Under the pieces are notes generated by a model. The model did not search any database and was not told where the DNA came from. It saw only the letters and a program-made list of their open reading frames with translations. 64,000 bases of DNA. Source: Mycolicibacterium tusciae JS617 (lineage in GTDB: Bacteria > Actinomycetota > Actinomycetes > Mycobacteriales > Mycobacteriaceae). Position numbers and translations under genes: made by a program. The number at the start of each line of letters is the position of its first letter. The first letter of the stretch is position 1. Of this stretch, positions 9,089-17,147 are shown piece after piece. Location of the stretch: contig NZ_KI912270.1 in NCBI RefSeq assembly GCF_000243415.2, positions 62,001-126,000 on the forward strand. Reading direction: 5' to 3'.

Positions 9089-9127
9089 GTAGCCGATCGG
9101 CAACCAGCACGGTAGCCGATCGGCTAC
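9089..9127. promoter_or_regulatory. double palindromic operator (GTAGCCGATCGGCTAC) between membrane operon and TetR
   Basis: 9112-9127 is a perfect 16-base palindrome, GTAGCCGATCGGCTAC. 9089-9104 is a near copy with one changed base pair, GTAGCCGATCGGCAAC. Their centres are 23 bases apart, about two helical turns. The arrangement is typical for a TetR dimer pair controlling divergent genes. Confidence 0.85.
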
Positions 9128-9159
9128 TTAAAGGTCAATGCTGAGCTACCCTCGTCGCT

Positions 9160-9744
9160 GTGACGTCCACACGGGATGACCTAAAGTTCAGTGAGATCAC
9201 CCGCACCGCCGCCCAGACCCGCGTCCTGGACGCGGCACTGAAGCTGATCGCCGAACATGGCGTCAGCGGAACCTCGCTGCAGATGATCGCCGACGAGATG
9301 GGTGTGACCAAGGCGGCCGTGTACCGCCAGTTCAAGACCAAAGAAGAGATCGTCATCGCCATCACCGAGCGAGAGATGAGCAAGCTCGAGGATGTCCTGG
9401 AAGCCGCCGAGGCCGAGGGGCACCCACTGCGGGCACGGGCGGTGCTGCTCGACCGGATGGTCGAGCAGGCCATCGACCGCCGCGACGCCTTCCGCGTGCC
9501 GATGTTCGATCCGGTAATCATCCGACTGCAGGCCGAGTACAAACCGTTTCAGCAGTTCATCGAGCGGCTCTATGCGGCGCTCCTCGGAACGGAGGCCGGG
9601 GTCGAGGCGCGATTGCACGCGGCCATGCTCTCGAGCGCGATCAGCGTTGCGGTGATGCACCCGCTGCTTGCCGACGTCGACGGCGAGACGCTGCGCGTAC
9701 AGTTAAAACAAATGACCAGCCGGATGCTTGGAATTCCCGAATGA
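9160..9744 (+). CDS. TetR-family transcriptional regulator
   Basis: A 194-residue protein with an N-terminal HTH (ISGTSLQMIADEMGVTKAAVYRQF-like block, residues about 36-60) and an all-helical ligand domain. GTG start. Divergent from the four-gene membrane operon with a double palindrome in between, and overlapping the downstream NTF2-like gene by ATGA. It is therefore expected to repress the membrane operon and itself. The ligand is unknown. Confidence 0.92.
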   Translation: MTSTRDDLKFSEITRTAAQTRVLDAALKLIAEHGVSGTSLQMIADEMGVTKAAVYRQFKTKEEIVIAITEREMSKLEDVLEAAEAEGHPLRARAVLLDRMVEQAIDRRDAFRVPMFDPVIIRLQAEYKPFQQFIERLYAALLGTEAGVEARLHAAMLSSAISVAVMHPLLADVDGETLRVQLKQMTSRMLGIPE

Positions 9745-10205
9745 CGTTGTCTCACATCGGCGATGAGCAGGAGATCCGCAACCTTGTCCAACGATATGCC
9801 GATGCCGCGTCCAGGCGTGACCCGGCCGCCATCGCGAGCACGTTCAACATAGATGGCACCTGGTACTCGCCGCCGCTGGGTCGCTTTATCGGGCACGAGG
9901 CGATGCTCGCGTTCTTCACTCCACTGCTCGCCCCATGGGACGTCTTCCTGCAGGCGATGATGTCCGGGGTGGTTGTCGTCGACGATTCGAATCCCGTTCG
10001 CGCCGTTGGCCGTTGGTTTGTTCAGGAAACCGCGCACCGCTCAGAGGGCGCCCACCTGAGCATCTCAGGTGTCTATCACGACGAGTACACCCGCGGCGAC
10101 GGTAAGTGGCTGATCCTGCACCGCCGCTACGACGCACTGCTGCGAAACACCAACGGAGAGATAACGACACATCCGTTCCCGACGGACGTCCCCACCATCG
10201 GCTAG
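9741..10205 (+). CDS. SnoaL/NTF2-like domain protein
   Basis: A 154-residue single-domain protein of the NTF2-like alpha+beta barrel type (EQEIRNLVQRYADAASRRDPAAIASTF, then a WYSPPLGRF strand and a C-terminal GKWLILHRRYDALLRN). Family members are small-ligand binders, isomerases or dehydratases. No catalytic residue can be assigned with confidence. It overlaps the TetR stop by four bases and so is co-expressed with it. Its own stop interlocks with that of the convergent meaB gene (CTAG). Confidence 0.8.
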   Translation: MTLSHIGDEQEIRNLVQRYADAASRRDPAAIASTFNIDGTWYSPPLGRFIGHEAMLAFFTPLLAPWDVFLQAMMSGVVVVDDSNPVRAVGRWFVQETAHRSEGAHLSISGVYHDEYTRGDGKWLILHRRYDALLRNTNGEITTHPFPTDVPTIG

Positions 10206-11077
10206 GACTCGTCAGGGGCGACGAACAGTTGCTCGGTGGCGGTGTACGGATCTGACCCGCCCTCGGCGACTTCGCCCGCGAGGCGATCCAGATCGGGGTG
10301 GCTTCGCAGTCGCGTCTGCGCCAGCGACAGGATCTGCGCGCGCGCCCGCGCCATGCGACGTTCCGGGCTGTCGGTGCGATGGTGAACCTCGATGACCTCG
10401 ACCAGCTCGGGGATGCCCTGCGCTTTTGCGGCAACGAGTTTCAGGATCGGCGCTTTCGTCTCGGCCTTCAGGTCCCGCACGGTCTGATCGGCGCCCTCCC
10501 GATCCGCCTTGTTGACGACGACGATGTCGGCGACCTCCAGCAGACCGGCCTTCGCCGCCTGAACGGCGTCGCCCGCGCCCGGATTGAGGATCACGATCGT
10601 CGGATCCGCGATGGCGGCGATCTCGATCTCGGACTGACCGACGCCGACGGTCTCCAACACGACCAGGTCGTAGGACAAAGCGGCGAGCAACCTGATCGCC
10701 GCCGGAACCGCCGCGGCCAACCCGCCGAGGTGGCCGCGCGTCGCCACCGATCGGATGAGGACGTCGGAGTCGTTGATGTGCGCGGCCATTCGGATCCGGT
10801 CGCCCAGCAGCGCTCCCCCGCTGTAGGGCGACGACGGATCGACCGCGAGCACCGCCACCCGCATGTCACGTTCGCGGTAGGCAGTGACCAGTGCGCCGAC
10901 GGTTGTCGACTTTCCCGCGCCCGGCGGGCCGGTCACCCCGACGACCCGAGGCACGGGGACCTCGCCGAGCGAATCGAGCACCTCGCCGCGCCGGGGACTT
11001 TCGACCAGGCTCAGCAGTCGGCCGGCCGCACGGGTGGATCCGCTGCGTGCCGCCTCGATGAGCTCGTCGATGGTCAT
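10202..11077 (-). CDS. meaB: MeaB/ArgK-type GTPase, acyl-CoA mutase chaperone
   Basis: A 291-residue G3E-type GTPase with Walker A GVTGPPGAGKST, the family block AVDPSSPYSGGALLGDRIRM, the switch-region ETVGVGQSE and the base-recognition NKAD. MeaB proteins gate adenosylcobalamin loading and protect B12-dependent acyl-CoA mutases. A matching two-subunit mutase lies at 19178-21186, so the pair presumably works together although 8 kb apart. Start ATG 11077 is chosen because the homologous sequence begins at MTIDELIEAARSG. A longer upstream reading frame runs through the operator. Confidence 0.93.
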   Translation of the reverse strand: MTIDELIEAARSGSTRAAGRLLSLVESPRRGEVLDSLGEVPVPRVVGVTGPPGAGKSTTVGALVTAYRERDMRVAVLAVDPSSPYSGGALLGDRIRMAAHINDSDVLIRSVATRGHLGGLAAAVPAAIRLLAALSYDLVVLETVGVGQSEIEIAAIADPTIVILNPGAGDAVQAAKAGLLEVADIVVVNKADREGADQTVRDLKAETKAPILKLVAAKAQGIPELVEVIEVHHRTDSPERRMARARAQILSLAQTRLRSHPDLDRLAGEVAEGGSDPYTATEQLFVAPDES

Positions 11078-11120
11078 CGCGTACAGCTTACGGAGCGGGT
11101 GACCCTGTCTTGGAACACAT

Positions 11121-11135
11121 GAGAATGATATTCTC
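11121..11135. promoter_or_regulatory. palindromic operator GAGAAT-GAT-ATTCTC (site B)
   Basis: A perfect 6-3-6 palindrome in the 94-base region between the divergent meaB and SDR genes. Its core is identical to sites A and C. It is 37 bases upstream of the SDR start. Confidence 0.8.
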
Positions 11136-11171
11136 TCAGTCGAGAGTGCCAGTTCCACGAAGGGGAATTAC

Positions 11172-11936
11172 ATGGAAATCGCAGGTAGCTCGGCGATCGT
11201 CGTCGGAGGCGCGGGAGGCCTTGGTGAGGCGACGGTCCGGCGCCTGCACGGTGCGGGCGCTAAAGTCGTCGTCGCCGACCTGGCCGATGACAAGGGCAAG
11301 GAGTTGGAAGGCGAACTCGGAGTGCGCTACGTACGCACCGACGCCACGTCCGAGGAGTCAGTCAATGCGGCTATTGCCGAAGCCGTTTCTCTCGCCCCGT
11401 TGCGAATCTCGGTCGACACCCACGGCGGTCCCGCCAGCGGCGGCAGGCTGATCGGCAAGGACGGGTCCCCGCTCGATCTCGACGGTTTCAAAAAGACGAT
11501 CGAGTTCTATCTGACCGCGGTGTTCAATGTGATGCGACTGTCGGCGGCCGCGATCGCCAAGTCAGAACCCCTCGAGGAAGGCGGCCGGGGCGTGATCATC
11601 AATACGGCCTCGATCGCCGGTATGGAAGGACAGATCGGACAGCTTCCCTACTCAGCCGCCAAGGGTGGTGTGCTCGGCATGACGCTCGTCGCGGCCCGCG
11701 ACCTGTCACCGCTGGGTATCCGCGTCGTCACCATTGCGCCGGGCACCATCAATACGCCTGCCTACGGCAAGGCGGCAGATCAACTCGAGCAGTACTGGGG
11801 TCCGCAGGTGCCGTTCCCCAAGCGCATGGGCCGCTCGACGGAGTATGCCCAACTGGCGCAGAGCATTGCCGAGAACGACTATCTGAACGGCGAGATCATT
11901 CGCCTCGACGGCGCCCTGCGGTTCCCGCCGAAGTGA
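11172..11936 (+). CDS. short-chain dehydrogenase, HSD17B10-like
   Basis: 254 residues. The NAD motif VGGAGGLGEA and acidic VVVADLAD point to NAD(H). The catalytic Ser-Tyr-Lys are in NTASIAGMEGQIGQLPYSAAK. The long insertion and the VTIAPGTINTPAY and PFPKRMGRSTEYAQL segments resemble 3-hydroxyacyl-CoA dehydrogenases of the HSD10 type, which oxidise 2-methyl-3-hydroxyacyl-CoA. Odd point: the usual NNAG after strand 4 reads VDTHGGPASGG. It is preceded by AAGGGGAATTAC, overlaps the next SDR by GTGA and is likely controlled by site B. Confidence 0.85.
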   Translation: MEIAGSSAIVVGGAGGLGEATVRRLHGAGAKVVVADLADDKGKELEGELGVRYVRTDATSEESVNAAIAEAVSLAPLRISVDTHGGPASGGRLIGKDGSPLDLDGFKKTIEFYLTAVFNVMRLSAAAIAKSEPLEEGGRGVIINTASIAGMEGQIGQLPYSAAKGGVLGMTLVAARDLSPLGIRVVTIAPGTINTPAYGKAADQLEQYWGPQVPFPKRMGRSTEYAQLAQSIAENDYLNGEIIRLDGALRFPPK

Positions 11937-12679
11937 GCGGATCGCTATCAGGCAAGGTCGCCTTCGTCGCCGGAGCCAGCCGTGGCATCGGCGCGACCAT
12001 CGCCGCGGCACTCGCCCGCGAGGGAGCGGCCGTCGCGGTCGCAGCGCGCTCCGAAGAACAGGGCAAGGTGCCCGGCACCATTCACGACGTCGCCGGACGC
12101 ATCACAACGGCAGGTGGCCGTGCGCTACCAGTGCCATGTGACCTCACCAGCGAAGAGTCCGTCGAGAATGCGGTGGCCGCAACGATTTCGGAGTTCGACG
12201 GTATCGACATACTGGTCGCCAACGCCGGCGTGATGTGGCTCGGCCCCATCGAATCCACGCCACTGAAGCGCTGGCAACTATGCCTCAATGTCAACCTCAC
12301 CGGTGTGTTTCTGGTGACCAAAGCAGTGATTCCACACGTACGGGCGCGCGGCCGCGGTTCGCTGATCGCGATCACCACGACCGGCGTGGACATGATCGAC
12401 CATGGTTCCAACGCCTACTGGATTTCCAAGGCCGCAGTGGAGCGGATGTATCTGGGGCTGGCTTCAGATCTCAAGGCGGACAACATCGCCGTGAATTGTC
12501 TGAGTCCGTCGCGGGTCGTGCTCACCGAGGGCTGGCAGGCCGGCGGGGGTGGTGTCGAGATACCGCCGGAGATGGTCGAACCGCCGGAGGCGATGGCGGA
12601 CGCCGCGGTCCTACTGGCACAACAGAACGCCGGCGGAATCACCGGCACGATCCAGCGCTCCGAAGAGCTGACCGCCTAA
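11933..12679 (+). CDS. short-chain dehydrogenase/reductase
   Basis: 248 residues with coenzyme motif GASRGIGATI, an NAG motif (VANAGVM), and Tyr and Lys of the active site in NAYWISKAAVE. The position usually held by the catalytic Ser falls in AITTTG, so Thr may replace it. The segment KVPGTIHDVAGRI resembles the HSDL2-like SDR at 21389 (KLPGTVHTAVADV). GTG start overlaps the previous stop. The substrate is unknown; presumably a hydroxyacyl-CoA or ketone in the same pathway. Confidence 0.83.
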   Translation: MSGSLSGKVAFVAGASRGIGATIAAALAREGAAVAVAARSEEQGKVPGTIHDVAGRITTAGGRALPVPCDLTSEESVENAVAATISEFDGIDILVANAGVMWLGPIESTPLKRWQLCLNVNLTGVFLVTKAVIPHVRARGRGSLIAITTTGVDMIDHGSNAYWISKAAVERMYLGLASDLKADNIAVNCLSPSRVVLTEGWQAGGGGVEIPPEMVEPPEAMADAAVLLAQQNAGGITGTIQRSEELTA

Positions 12680-12683
12680 CCGG

Positions 12684-13451
12684 CTACTTGTCCTTGGCGA
12701 TCAGCCCATCCACGATCTTGTTGAAGTCGGCGGTCCCGAAGGAGACGTATTCCGATAGGTTCGCGTAGTCCAGCGACGCCATCACCGACTTCTCGAGCTG
12801 GATGTTCATCAGCCGTTTCGTGCTCTCGAGCGCCTGCTGCGGCAGCTCCATGACCTTCTTCGCGCACGCGATCGCCTCGGCCAACGGATCCTCGACGACG
12901 TGGTTGACCATTCCCAATTCGAGCGCGCGCGCCGCCTTGATACGGATACCGGTGAAGGCAAACTCCTTGGCCTGCAACAGACTTATCTGCGACGGCCACA
13001 CCAGGGGCCCACCGTCTGCGGCCACCAGGCCGATCGATACATGCGGGTCGGCGAAGAACGCGCCCTCCGCCATGTAGACGATGTCCGAGAGGGCCGCCAA
13101 ACTGCAGCCCAGGCCGACGGCCGGACCGTTGACCGCGGCGACGACTGGGATGCGGCACCGGATCATACCGATCACGAGATCGCGCCCGTGCTTGATCGTC
13201 TTCTGGCGCAGGGCTTCGTCGTTGCGCAGCTCGTCCAGGTAGTTGAAGTCGCCACCCGCCGAGAAGGCACGGCCCGCACCGGTGATGACCGCCGCCCGCG
13301 CGCCAACATCCTCGTTGAGCTCTTCCCAGATCTTGGCAAGGCCAACGTGCAGCGCGTCGTTGACCGCGTTCAGATCGTCGGGCCGGTTCAGCGTGATGAT
13401 GCGAAGACCGCCATCGGCCTTGACATCGATTTCGTCTGGCATGCCATACAT
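12684..13451 (-). CDS. crotonase-family protein without the two hydratase Glu residues
   Basis: 255 residues with the crotonase fold signatures AGRAFSAGGDF (first oxyanion loop) and NGPAVGLGCSLAALSDIVY. Where enoyl-CoA hydratase has Glu144 and Glu164 (rat numbering), this protein has Ser (GCSLA) and His (DPHVSIG). An Asp is present in VAADGG, at the place used by dienoyl-CoA isomerases. It may therefore be an isomerase, hydrolase or C-C bond enzyme rather than a hydratase. One base separates it from the upstream acyl-CoA dehydrogenase gene. Confidence 0.85.
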   Translation of the reverse strand: MYGMPDEIDVKADGGLRIITLNRPDDLNAVNDALHVGLAKIWEELNEDVGARAAVITGAGRAFSAGGDFNYLDELRNDEALRQKTIKHGRDLVIGMIRCRIPVVAAVNGPAVGLGCSLAALSDIVYMAEGAFFADPHVSIGLVAADGGPLVWPSQISLLQAKEFAFTGIRIKAARALELGMVNHVVEDPLAEAIACAKKVMELPQQALESTKRLMNIQLEKSVMASLDYANLSEYVSFGTADFNKIVDGLIAKDK

Positions 13452-13452
13452 T

Positions 13453-14541
13453 TCAGACCCCTAGTCCCAAGATGCGCGAGGAGATGATGTTTTTCTGAAT
13501 CTGTGAGGTTCCGCCCATCACGCTCTGCGCGCGGCTGTACATGTACGCGCCGAAAAGTTCGGGATCGCTCGTGCCGACGGTGGCCAGCGCCGCATGCCCG
13601 ACGGACTGCTCGACCCAGGTCATCAGCAGCTTGTCCAGTGAGCCCTGCGGGCCGTGGGTAATGCCGTCGAGTTGCTCGGACAACCGTCGGCGCACATGCA
13701 ACCTCAGCATCTCGGTCTGCACCCATGCCCACGAAAGCTCTGCAGGTGTCGGCCCGTCCACCCGGGACGCCAACTGGCGCACCAGCTTCCCGTAGCGGGC
13801 CGAGAATCCCAGGGTCGACGGCTCGCGTTCATGGCTGACTACTGTCATGGCGAGCTTCCAGCCTTCACCGGGATTACCGACCATGTTCTCGGCGGGCACC
13901 CGGGCACCATCGAAGGACACCTGCCCGAATTCCTTCGTGACGCCACTGATCATCTTCAGCGGGCGCTGTTCGACACCGGGCTGATGCATCGAGACGACGA
14001 ACGCCGAGAGACCGCGATGTTTCGGTACGTCCTTGTCCGTCCGGGCCAACAGAAGACACCAGTCGGCGACATCGGAGTAGCTCGTCCAGATCTTGTGCCC
14101 GTGGATCACGAACTCGTCACCCTCGCGGCTCGCCGTGGTGGTCAGCGACGCGAGATCCGAACCCGCGCCGGGCTCAGAGAAACCCTGACACCACCGCTCG
14201 GTGCCGTTGATCATGCCGGGCAGGAATCGCTGTTGCAGCTCCTTGCTCCCGTGATGGCCAAAGGCGACGACCAGGTAGCCAAGGCTCGGGCGCGCCGGGG
14301 CGCCCGCCTTCGCGATCTCCTCGTCGACGATGACGTCGTACACCGGAGGCAGGTCCTGGCCCCCGTACTCCTGCGGCCACGACGTGCCGAAAAAGCCCTG
14401 CTCGTACAGCGCCTGATGCCAGGCACCCTGAGCGGCCCAGTACTCGTCGCCCGACGTCGGGAACTTGCCCTTTTGTTCGGTCAGCCAGCCGCGCAACCGA
14501 TCACGGAATGCGGCTTCCTCCGTCGAATCACGGAAATCCAA
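13453..14541 (-). CDS. acyl-CoA dehydrogenase, larger subunit
   Basis: 362 residues with the FAD/acyl-CoA motifs WCQGFSEPGAGSDLASL and VIHGHKIWTSYSDVADWCLLLART and the C-terminal MGGTSQIQKNIISSRILGL. The position of the classic catalytic Glu (YEGT in MCAD) is Gly here. A Glu in VVSHEREPS matches the alternative helix-G position used by isovaleryl-CoA dehydrogenase-like enzymes. It overlaps the smaller subunit gene (14528) by 14 bases. This pairing is like the alpha2-beta2 ChsE-type dehydrogenases of actinobacterial steroid side-chain degradation. Confidence 0.9.
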   Translation of the reverse strand: MDFRDSTEEAAFRDRLRGWLTEQKGKFPTSGDEYWAAQGAWHQALYEQGFFGTSWPQEYGGQDLPPVYDVIVDEEIAKAGAPARPSLGYLVVAFGHHGSKELQQRFLPGMINGTERWCQGFSEPGAGSDLASLTTTASREGDEFVIHGHKIWTSYSDVADWCLLLARTDKDVPKHRGLSAFVVSMHQPGVEQRPLKMISGVTKEFGQVSFDGARVPAENMVGNPGEGWKLAMTVVSHEREPSTLGFSARYGKLVRQLASRVDGPTPAELSWAWVQTEMLRLHVRRRLSEQLDGITHGPQGSLDKLLMTWVEQSVGHAALATVGTSDPELFGAYMYSRAQSVMGGTSQIQKNIISSRILGLGV

Positions 14542-15340
14542 TGGTCAGCTCCTCCAGCTTGACGGGCCACGCTTCGGTGGCGGCCAGCACGCGCCGCAGA
14601 TAGATGTGGGCAAGGCACTCCCAGGTGTTGCCGATCCCGCCGTGTACCTGAATCGAGGTCTCGCAGACGGTTAGCGCCGCACGCGCACAATAGATCTTGG
14701 CCACTCGCGCCGCTTCGATGGCCTCCGCAACGGGCAGTTCGTCGACCGCCCACGCTGCGTGGCGTAGCACGCTGATCGATCCCTCGATGAGGGCCAGGCT
14801 TTCGGCAAGCAGATGGCCGACCGCCTGATACGAGCCGATCGTCGCGCCGTATTGCTCACGGACTTTGGCGTACTCACAGGCCAGCGCGTGCGCACCGCGC
14901 GCGGCACCCGCGAGGTCGGCACAGGTGACAGTGAGCGCTAATGCGCGCCACCGGCCGGCATCCTCCTCCGAGAGTTCACCGAGTGCTTCCGGCGATTCGA
15001 CCACTCCGGCAAGGCTTCTCGTCAGATCGACAGTTTCAGGATCGTCGACTAGCGCTGCCGCCTGCACGCCGCGTCCATTCAGGTCGTCGGCGAGCAGCGG
15101 CCCCAGGAACGGCACGTCGACGAGCCCGCGGGCGAACTCCTCGGCAACGATGGCCACCTCGACACCGGATGCTCCGTCGGAGCGCAGCGTCCGAAACCCC
15201 GTGGCGTCGACCGCCTTCTCCAGACGTGCGATCCGAGCCTGGTCGTCGAGATCAGCGACCGAACCCGGACCGAGATCATCGGCAAGCTTGGCCGCGGCGT
15301 CCCTCAGCTGCTGCTGTTCATTGGTCAGACGGACGTCCAT
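14528..15340 (-). CDS. acyl-CoA dehydrogenase, smaller subunit
   Basis: 270 residues, short for the family and weak in the N-terminal domain. The C-terminal half carries REQYGATIGSYQAVGHLLAE and TSIQVHGGIGNTWECLAHIYLRR, typical of the partner subunit in heteromeric acyl-CoA dehydrogenases. It is encoded directly between the ligase and the larger subunit, with overlaps on both sides (15325-15340 and 14528-14541), so the stoichiometric co-translation expected of a heteromer is built in. Confidence 0.88.
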   Translation of the reverse strand: MDVRLTNEQQQLRDAAAKLADDLGPGSVADLDDQARIARLEKAVDATGFRTLRSDGASGVEVAIVAEEFARGLVDVPFLGPLLADDLNGRGVQAAALVDDPETVDLTRSLAGVVESPEALGELSEEDAGRWRALALTVTCADLAGAARGAHALACEYAKVREQYGATIGSYQAVGHLLAESLALIEGSISVLRHAAWAVDELPVAEAIEAARVAKIYCARAALTVCETSIQVHGGIGNTWECLAHIYLRRVLAATEAWPVKLEELTIGFP

Positions 15341-16722
15341 AGACGCTCCTTCAACACTCGACGCAATACCTTTCCTGATGGCAGACGGGGTATTTCGTCC
15401 ACGAATTTCACTTGACTCGGCCGCTTGTACGAAGCGAGCCGGTCGGCGACGAGCGCGACGAGTTCGTCAGCGTCGACGGAGCCGTTGCCCTTGACGGCAG
15501 CAACGATCGCCTCCCCGTTGGCGGCATCGGGGATCCCGAACACCGCGCAGTCCTCGACTGCCGGATGGCCGTGTAGGACGGCTTCGATCTCGGCCGCCGC
15601 GACTTGAAAGCCGCGTACCTTGATCATTTCCTTCGAGCGGTCGGTGATTCGCAGCCAGCCGTCGGCATCGAGGTGTCCGACATCGCCGGTCCGGTACCAG
15701 CCGTCCGAAAAAACCTCAGCGGTCGCAGAATCCGGCAGGTACCCGGCCATCGCCGAGTCCGATCGCACCTGGATCTCGCCGAGCTCGCCGGGAGCCACTG
15801 GCTCACCGGTATCCAAAGACACCACTCGCAGGTCCACGCCTGCTACCGCGCGGCCCACAGTGTCAAGACGAGCGGCGGTGATGTCATTGCACGAGATCAC
15901 CGGCAGTTCGCTGGCCCCGTAGGCGGTCACCCAGCTCACGCCCGCCCTGCGGCTCACGATTTCGGCGACGCTCTCGGTGACCGGGGTGGCACACCACATC
16001 ACGTACCGCAGCGACGACAGGTCGTAGCGCTCGAGATCGGGATGCGCCGCGAGTGCCAGAGCGATTGGTGCCACGGCCATTTCGATGGTGATCCGATCGG
16101 ATTCGATGTGCCGCAGCATCACATCGATGTCGAACCGGCGGTGCAACCTGATCCACGTGCCCGTCTCGAGTGCCATCGCGATGTTGAGCAGTCCAAGGAT
16201 GTGCGACGGCGGCGTCATGATCTGCATGCGATCCGCCGACGACAGGTCCAGCGCGTCGCGCCAGTGCCGCACCGCGACCGCGAACGAGGCGTGCGTGTGG
16301 CGCACCGCCTTGGGCATCCCGGTGGTGCCCGAGCTGAAGACGAACAGTGCGTCGGACTCCGGCGGCGGCGCTGCGAAGGTGCGCTCGCCCGGTGTTATCG
16401 CCTCGTCCAACGACAGCATCGGCATCGACTCGGCGAGCACCGGGTGGTCCCCGACGGCGTAGCCGGGCTTGGTCAGCGCGAGCGCGTGCTCCACCTCGGC
16501 GCGCTTCCACGCCGGGCTTAGCAAGACCGCCGACGCACCCAGCAGCCAGATGGCCCGCAGCGCGACGACGAATTCGGGTCGATTGGACGACATGATCGCC
16601 ACCCGCGCACCCGGCCGAACCCCACGGCCCTCGAGGGTGGTGGCGATGCCGCTGGCCAGGGCGTCGAGTTCGGACAGCGTGTACTCACGCTCCTCAAAAG
16701 CGAGCGCGATCGCCTCACTCAC
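15325..16722 (-). CDS. AMP-forming acyl-CoA ligase (FadD type)
   Basis: ANL superfamily enzyme of about 465 residues with P-loop motif FVFSSGTTGMPKAVRHTH, A5 motif YGASELPVIS, A7/A8 WYRTGDVGHLDADGWLRITDRSKEMIKVRGFQV and C-terminal catalytic Lys in PRLPSGKVLRR. It activates a carboxylic acid to its CoA thioester, probably the first step for the mutase-cluster substrate. GTG at 16722 is chosen because GAGGA lies 7 bases upstream (16730-16734). Longer readings pass through the operator. First gene of the leftward ligase-dehydrogenase-crotonase operon. Confidence 0.92.
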   Translation of the reverse strand: MSEAIALAFEEREYTLSELDALASGIATTLEGRGVRPGARVAIMSSNRPEFVVALRAIWLLGASAVLLSPAWKRAEVEHALALTKPGYAVGDHPVLAESMPMLSLDEAITPGERTFAAPPPESDALFVFSSGTTGMPKAVRHTHASFAVAVRHWRDALDLSSADRMQIMTPPSHILGLLNIAMALETGTWIRLHRRFDIDVMLRHIESDRITIEMAVAPIALALAAHPDLERYDLSSLRYVMWCATPVTESVAEIVSRRAGVSWVTAYGASELPVISCNDITAARLDTVGRAVAGVDLRVVSLDTGEPVAPGELGEIQVRSDSAMAGYLPDSATAEVFSDGWYRTGDVGHLDADGWLRITDRSKEMIKVRGFQVAAAEIEAVLHGHPAVEDCAVFGIPDAANGEAIVAAVKGNGSVDADELVALVADRLASYKRPSQVKFVDEIPRLPSGKVLRRVLKERLWTSV

Positions 16723-16765
16723 ACTTAAGTCCTCACTCGCCGAGCCGCCCGTCACGATGCGAATT

Positions 16766-16801
16766 GAGAATAGCGTATCATTTAATGAGAATGGTATTCT
16801 C
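16766..16801. promoter_or_regulatory. palindromic operator GAGAAT-GGT-ATTCTC (site C) with extra half-site
   Basis: A perfect 6-3-6 palindrome at 16787-16801 and a second GAGAAT half-site at 16766-16771, 21 bases away on the same face, lie between the divergent ligase (16722) and ferredoxin (16836) genes. The core is identical to sites A and B. Confidence 0.8.
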
Positions 16802-16835
16802 TGATTCTTAGAACCGATGTGCCAGGAGAGGCTAG

Positions 16836-17147
16836 ATGACGGCAGAACCGGTGCCGGGCCCACCAGCCGATGACGGGCAAGTGACGATCGTGCTCGATCG
16901 AAAAACGGCGTCAGTGCGGCGGGTGGCCAATGAGACGCTCCTCGATAGTGCCCGGCGCGCCGGACTTTCTCCGCCATTCTCCTGCGAAGCAGGCAACTGC
17001 GGTACGTGTATGGCCAAACTTCTCGAGGGTAAGGCCACCATGCGTATCAACGACGCGCTCGAAGAGGACGAAGTCGAAGACGGATACATCCTGACCTGCC
17101 AAGCGGTTCCGGACACAGCGTCAGTCAGCTTTACCTACGACGAGTGA
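16836..17147 (+). CDS. [2Fe-2S] plant-type ferredoxin
   Basis: 103 residues with the four cluster ligands C50, C55, C58 (CEAGNCGTC) and C88 (LTCQA), the classic plant-type spacing. A single-domain protein with no reductase or oxygenase domain. Start ATG preceded by AGGAGAGG. It is alone on its strand, and its end overlaps the CoA-transferase gene tail by 13 bases. No Rieske oxygenase, P450 or ferredoxin reductase is in the window, so its partner is elsewhere. Control through site C ties it to the mutase-cluster regulon. Confidence 0.93.
   Translation: MTAEPVPGPPADDGQVTIVLDRKTASVRRVANETLLDSARRAGLSPPFSCEAGNCGTCMAKLLEGKATMRINDALEEDEVEDGYILTCQAVPDTASVSFTYDE

Noticed and set aside
11121..16801. 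Fur or Zur box reading of the GAGAAT...ATTCTC palindromes
   Set aside because: They resemble 7-1-7 Fur-type repeats, but the innermost pair is mismatched in sites B and C, mycobacterial iron control uses IdeR boxes, and the genes are catabolic rather than metal-related.
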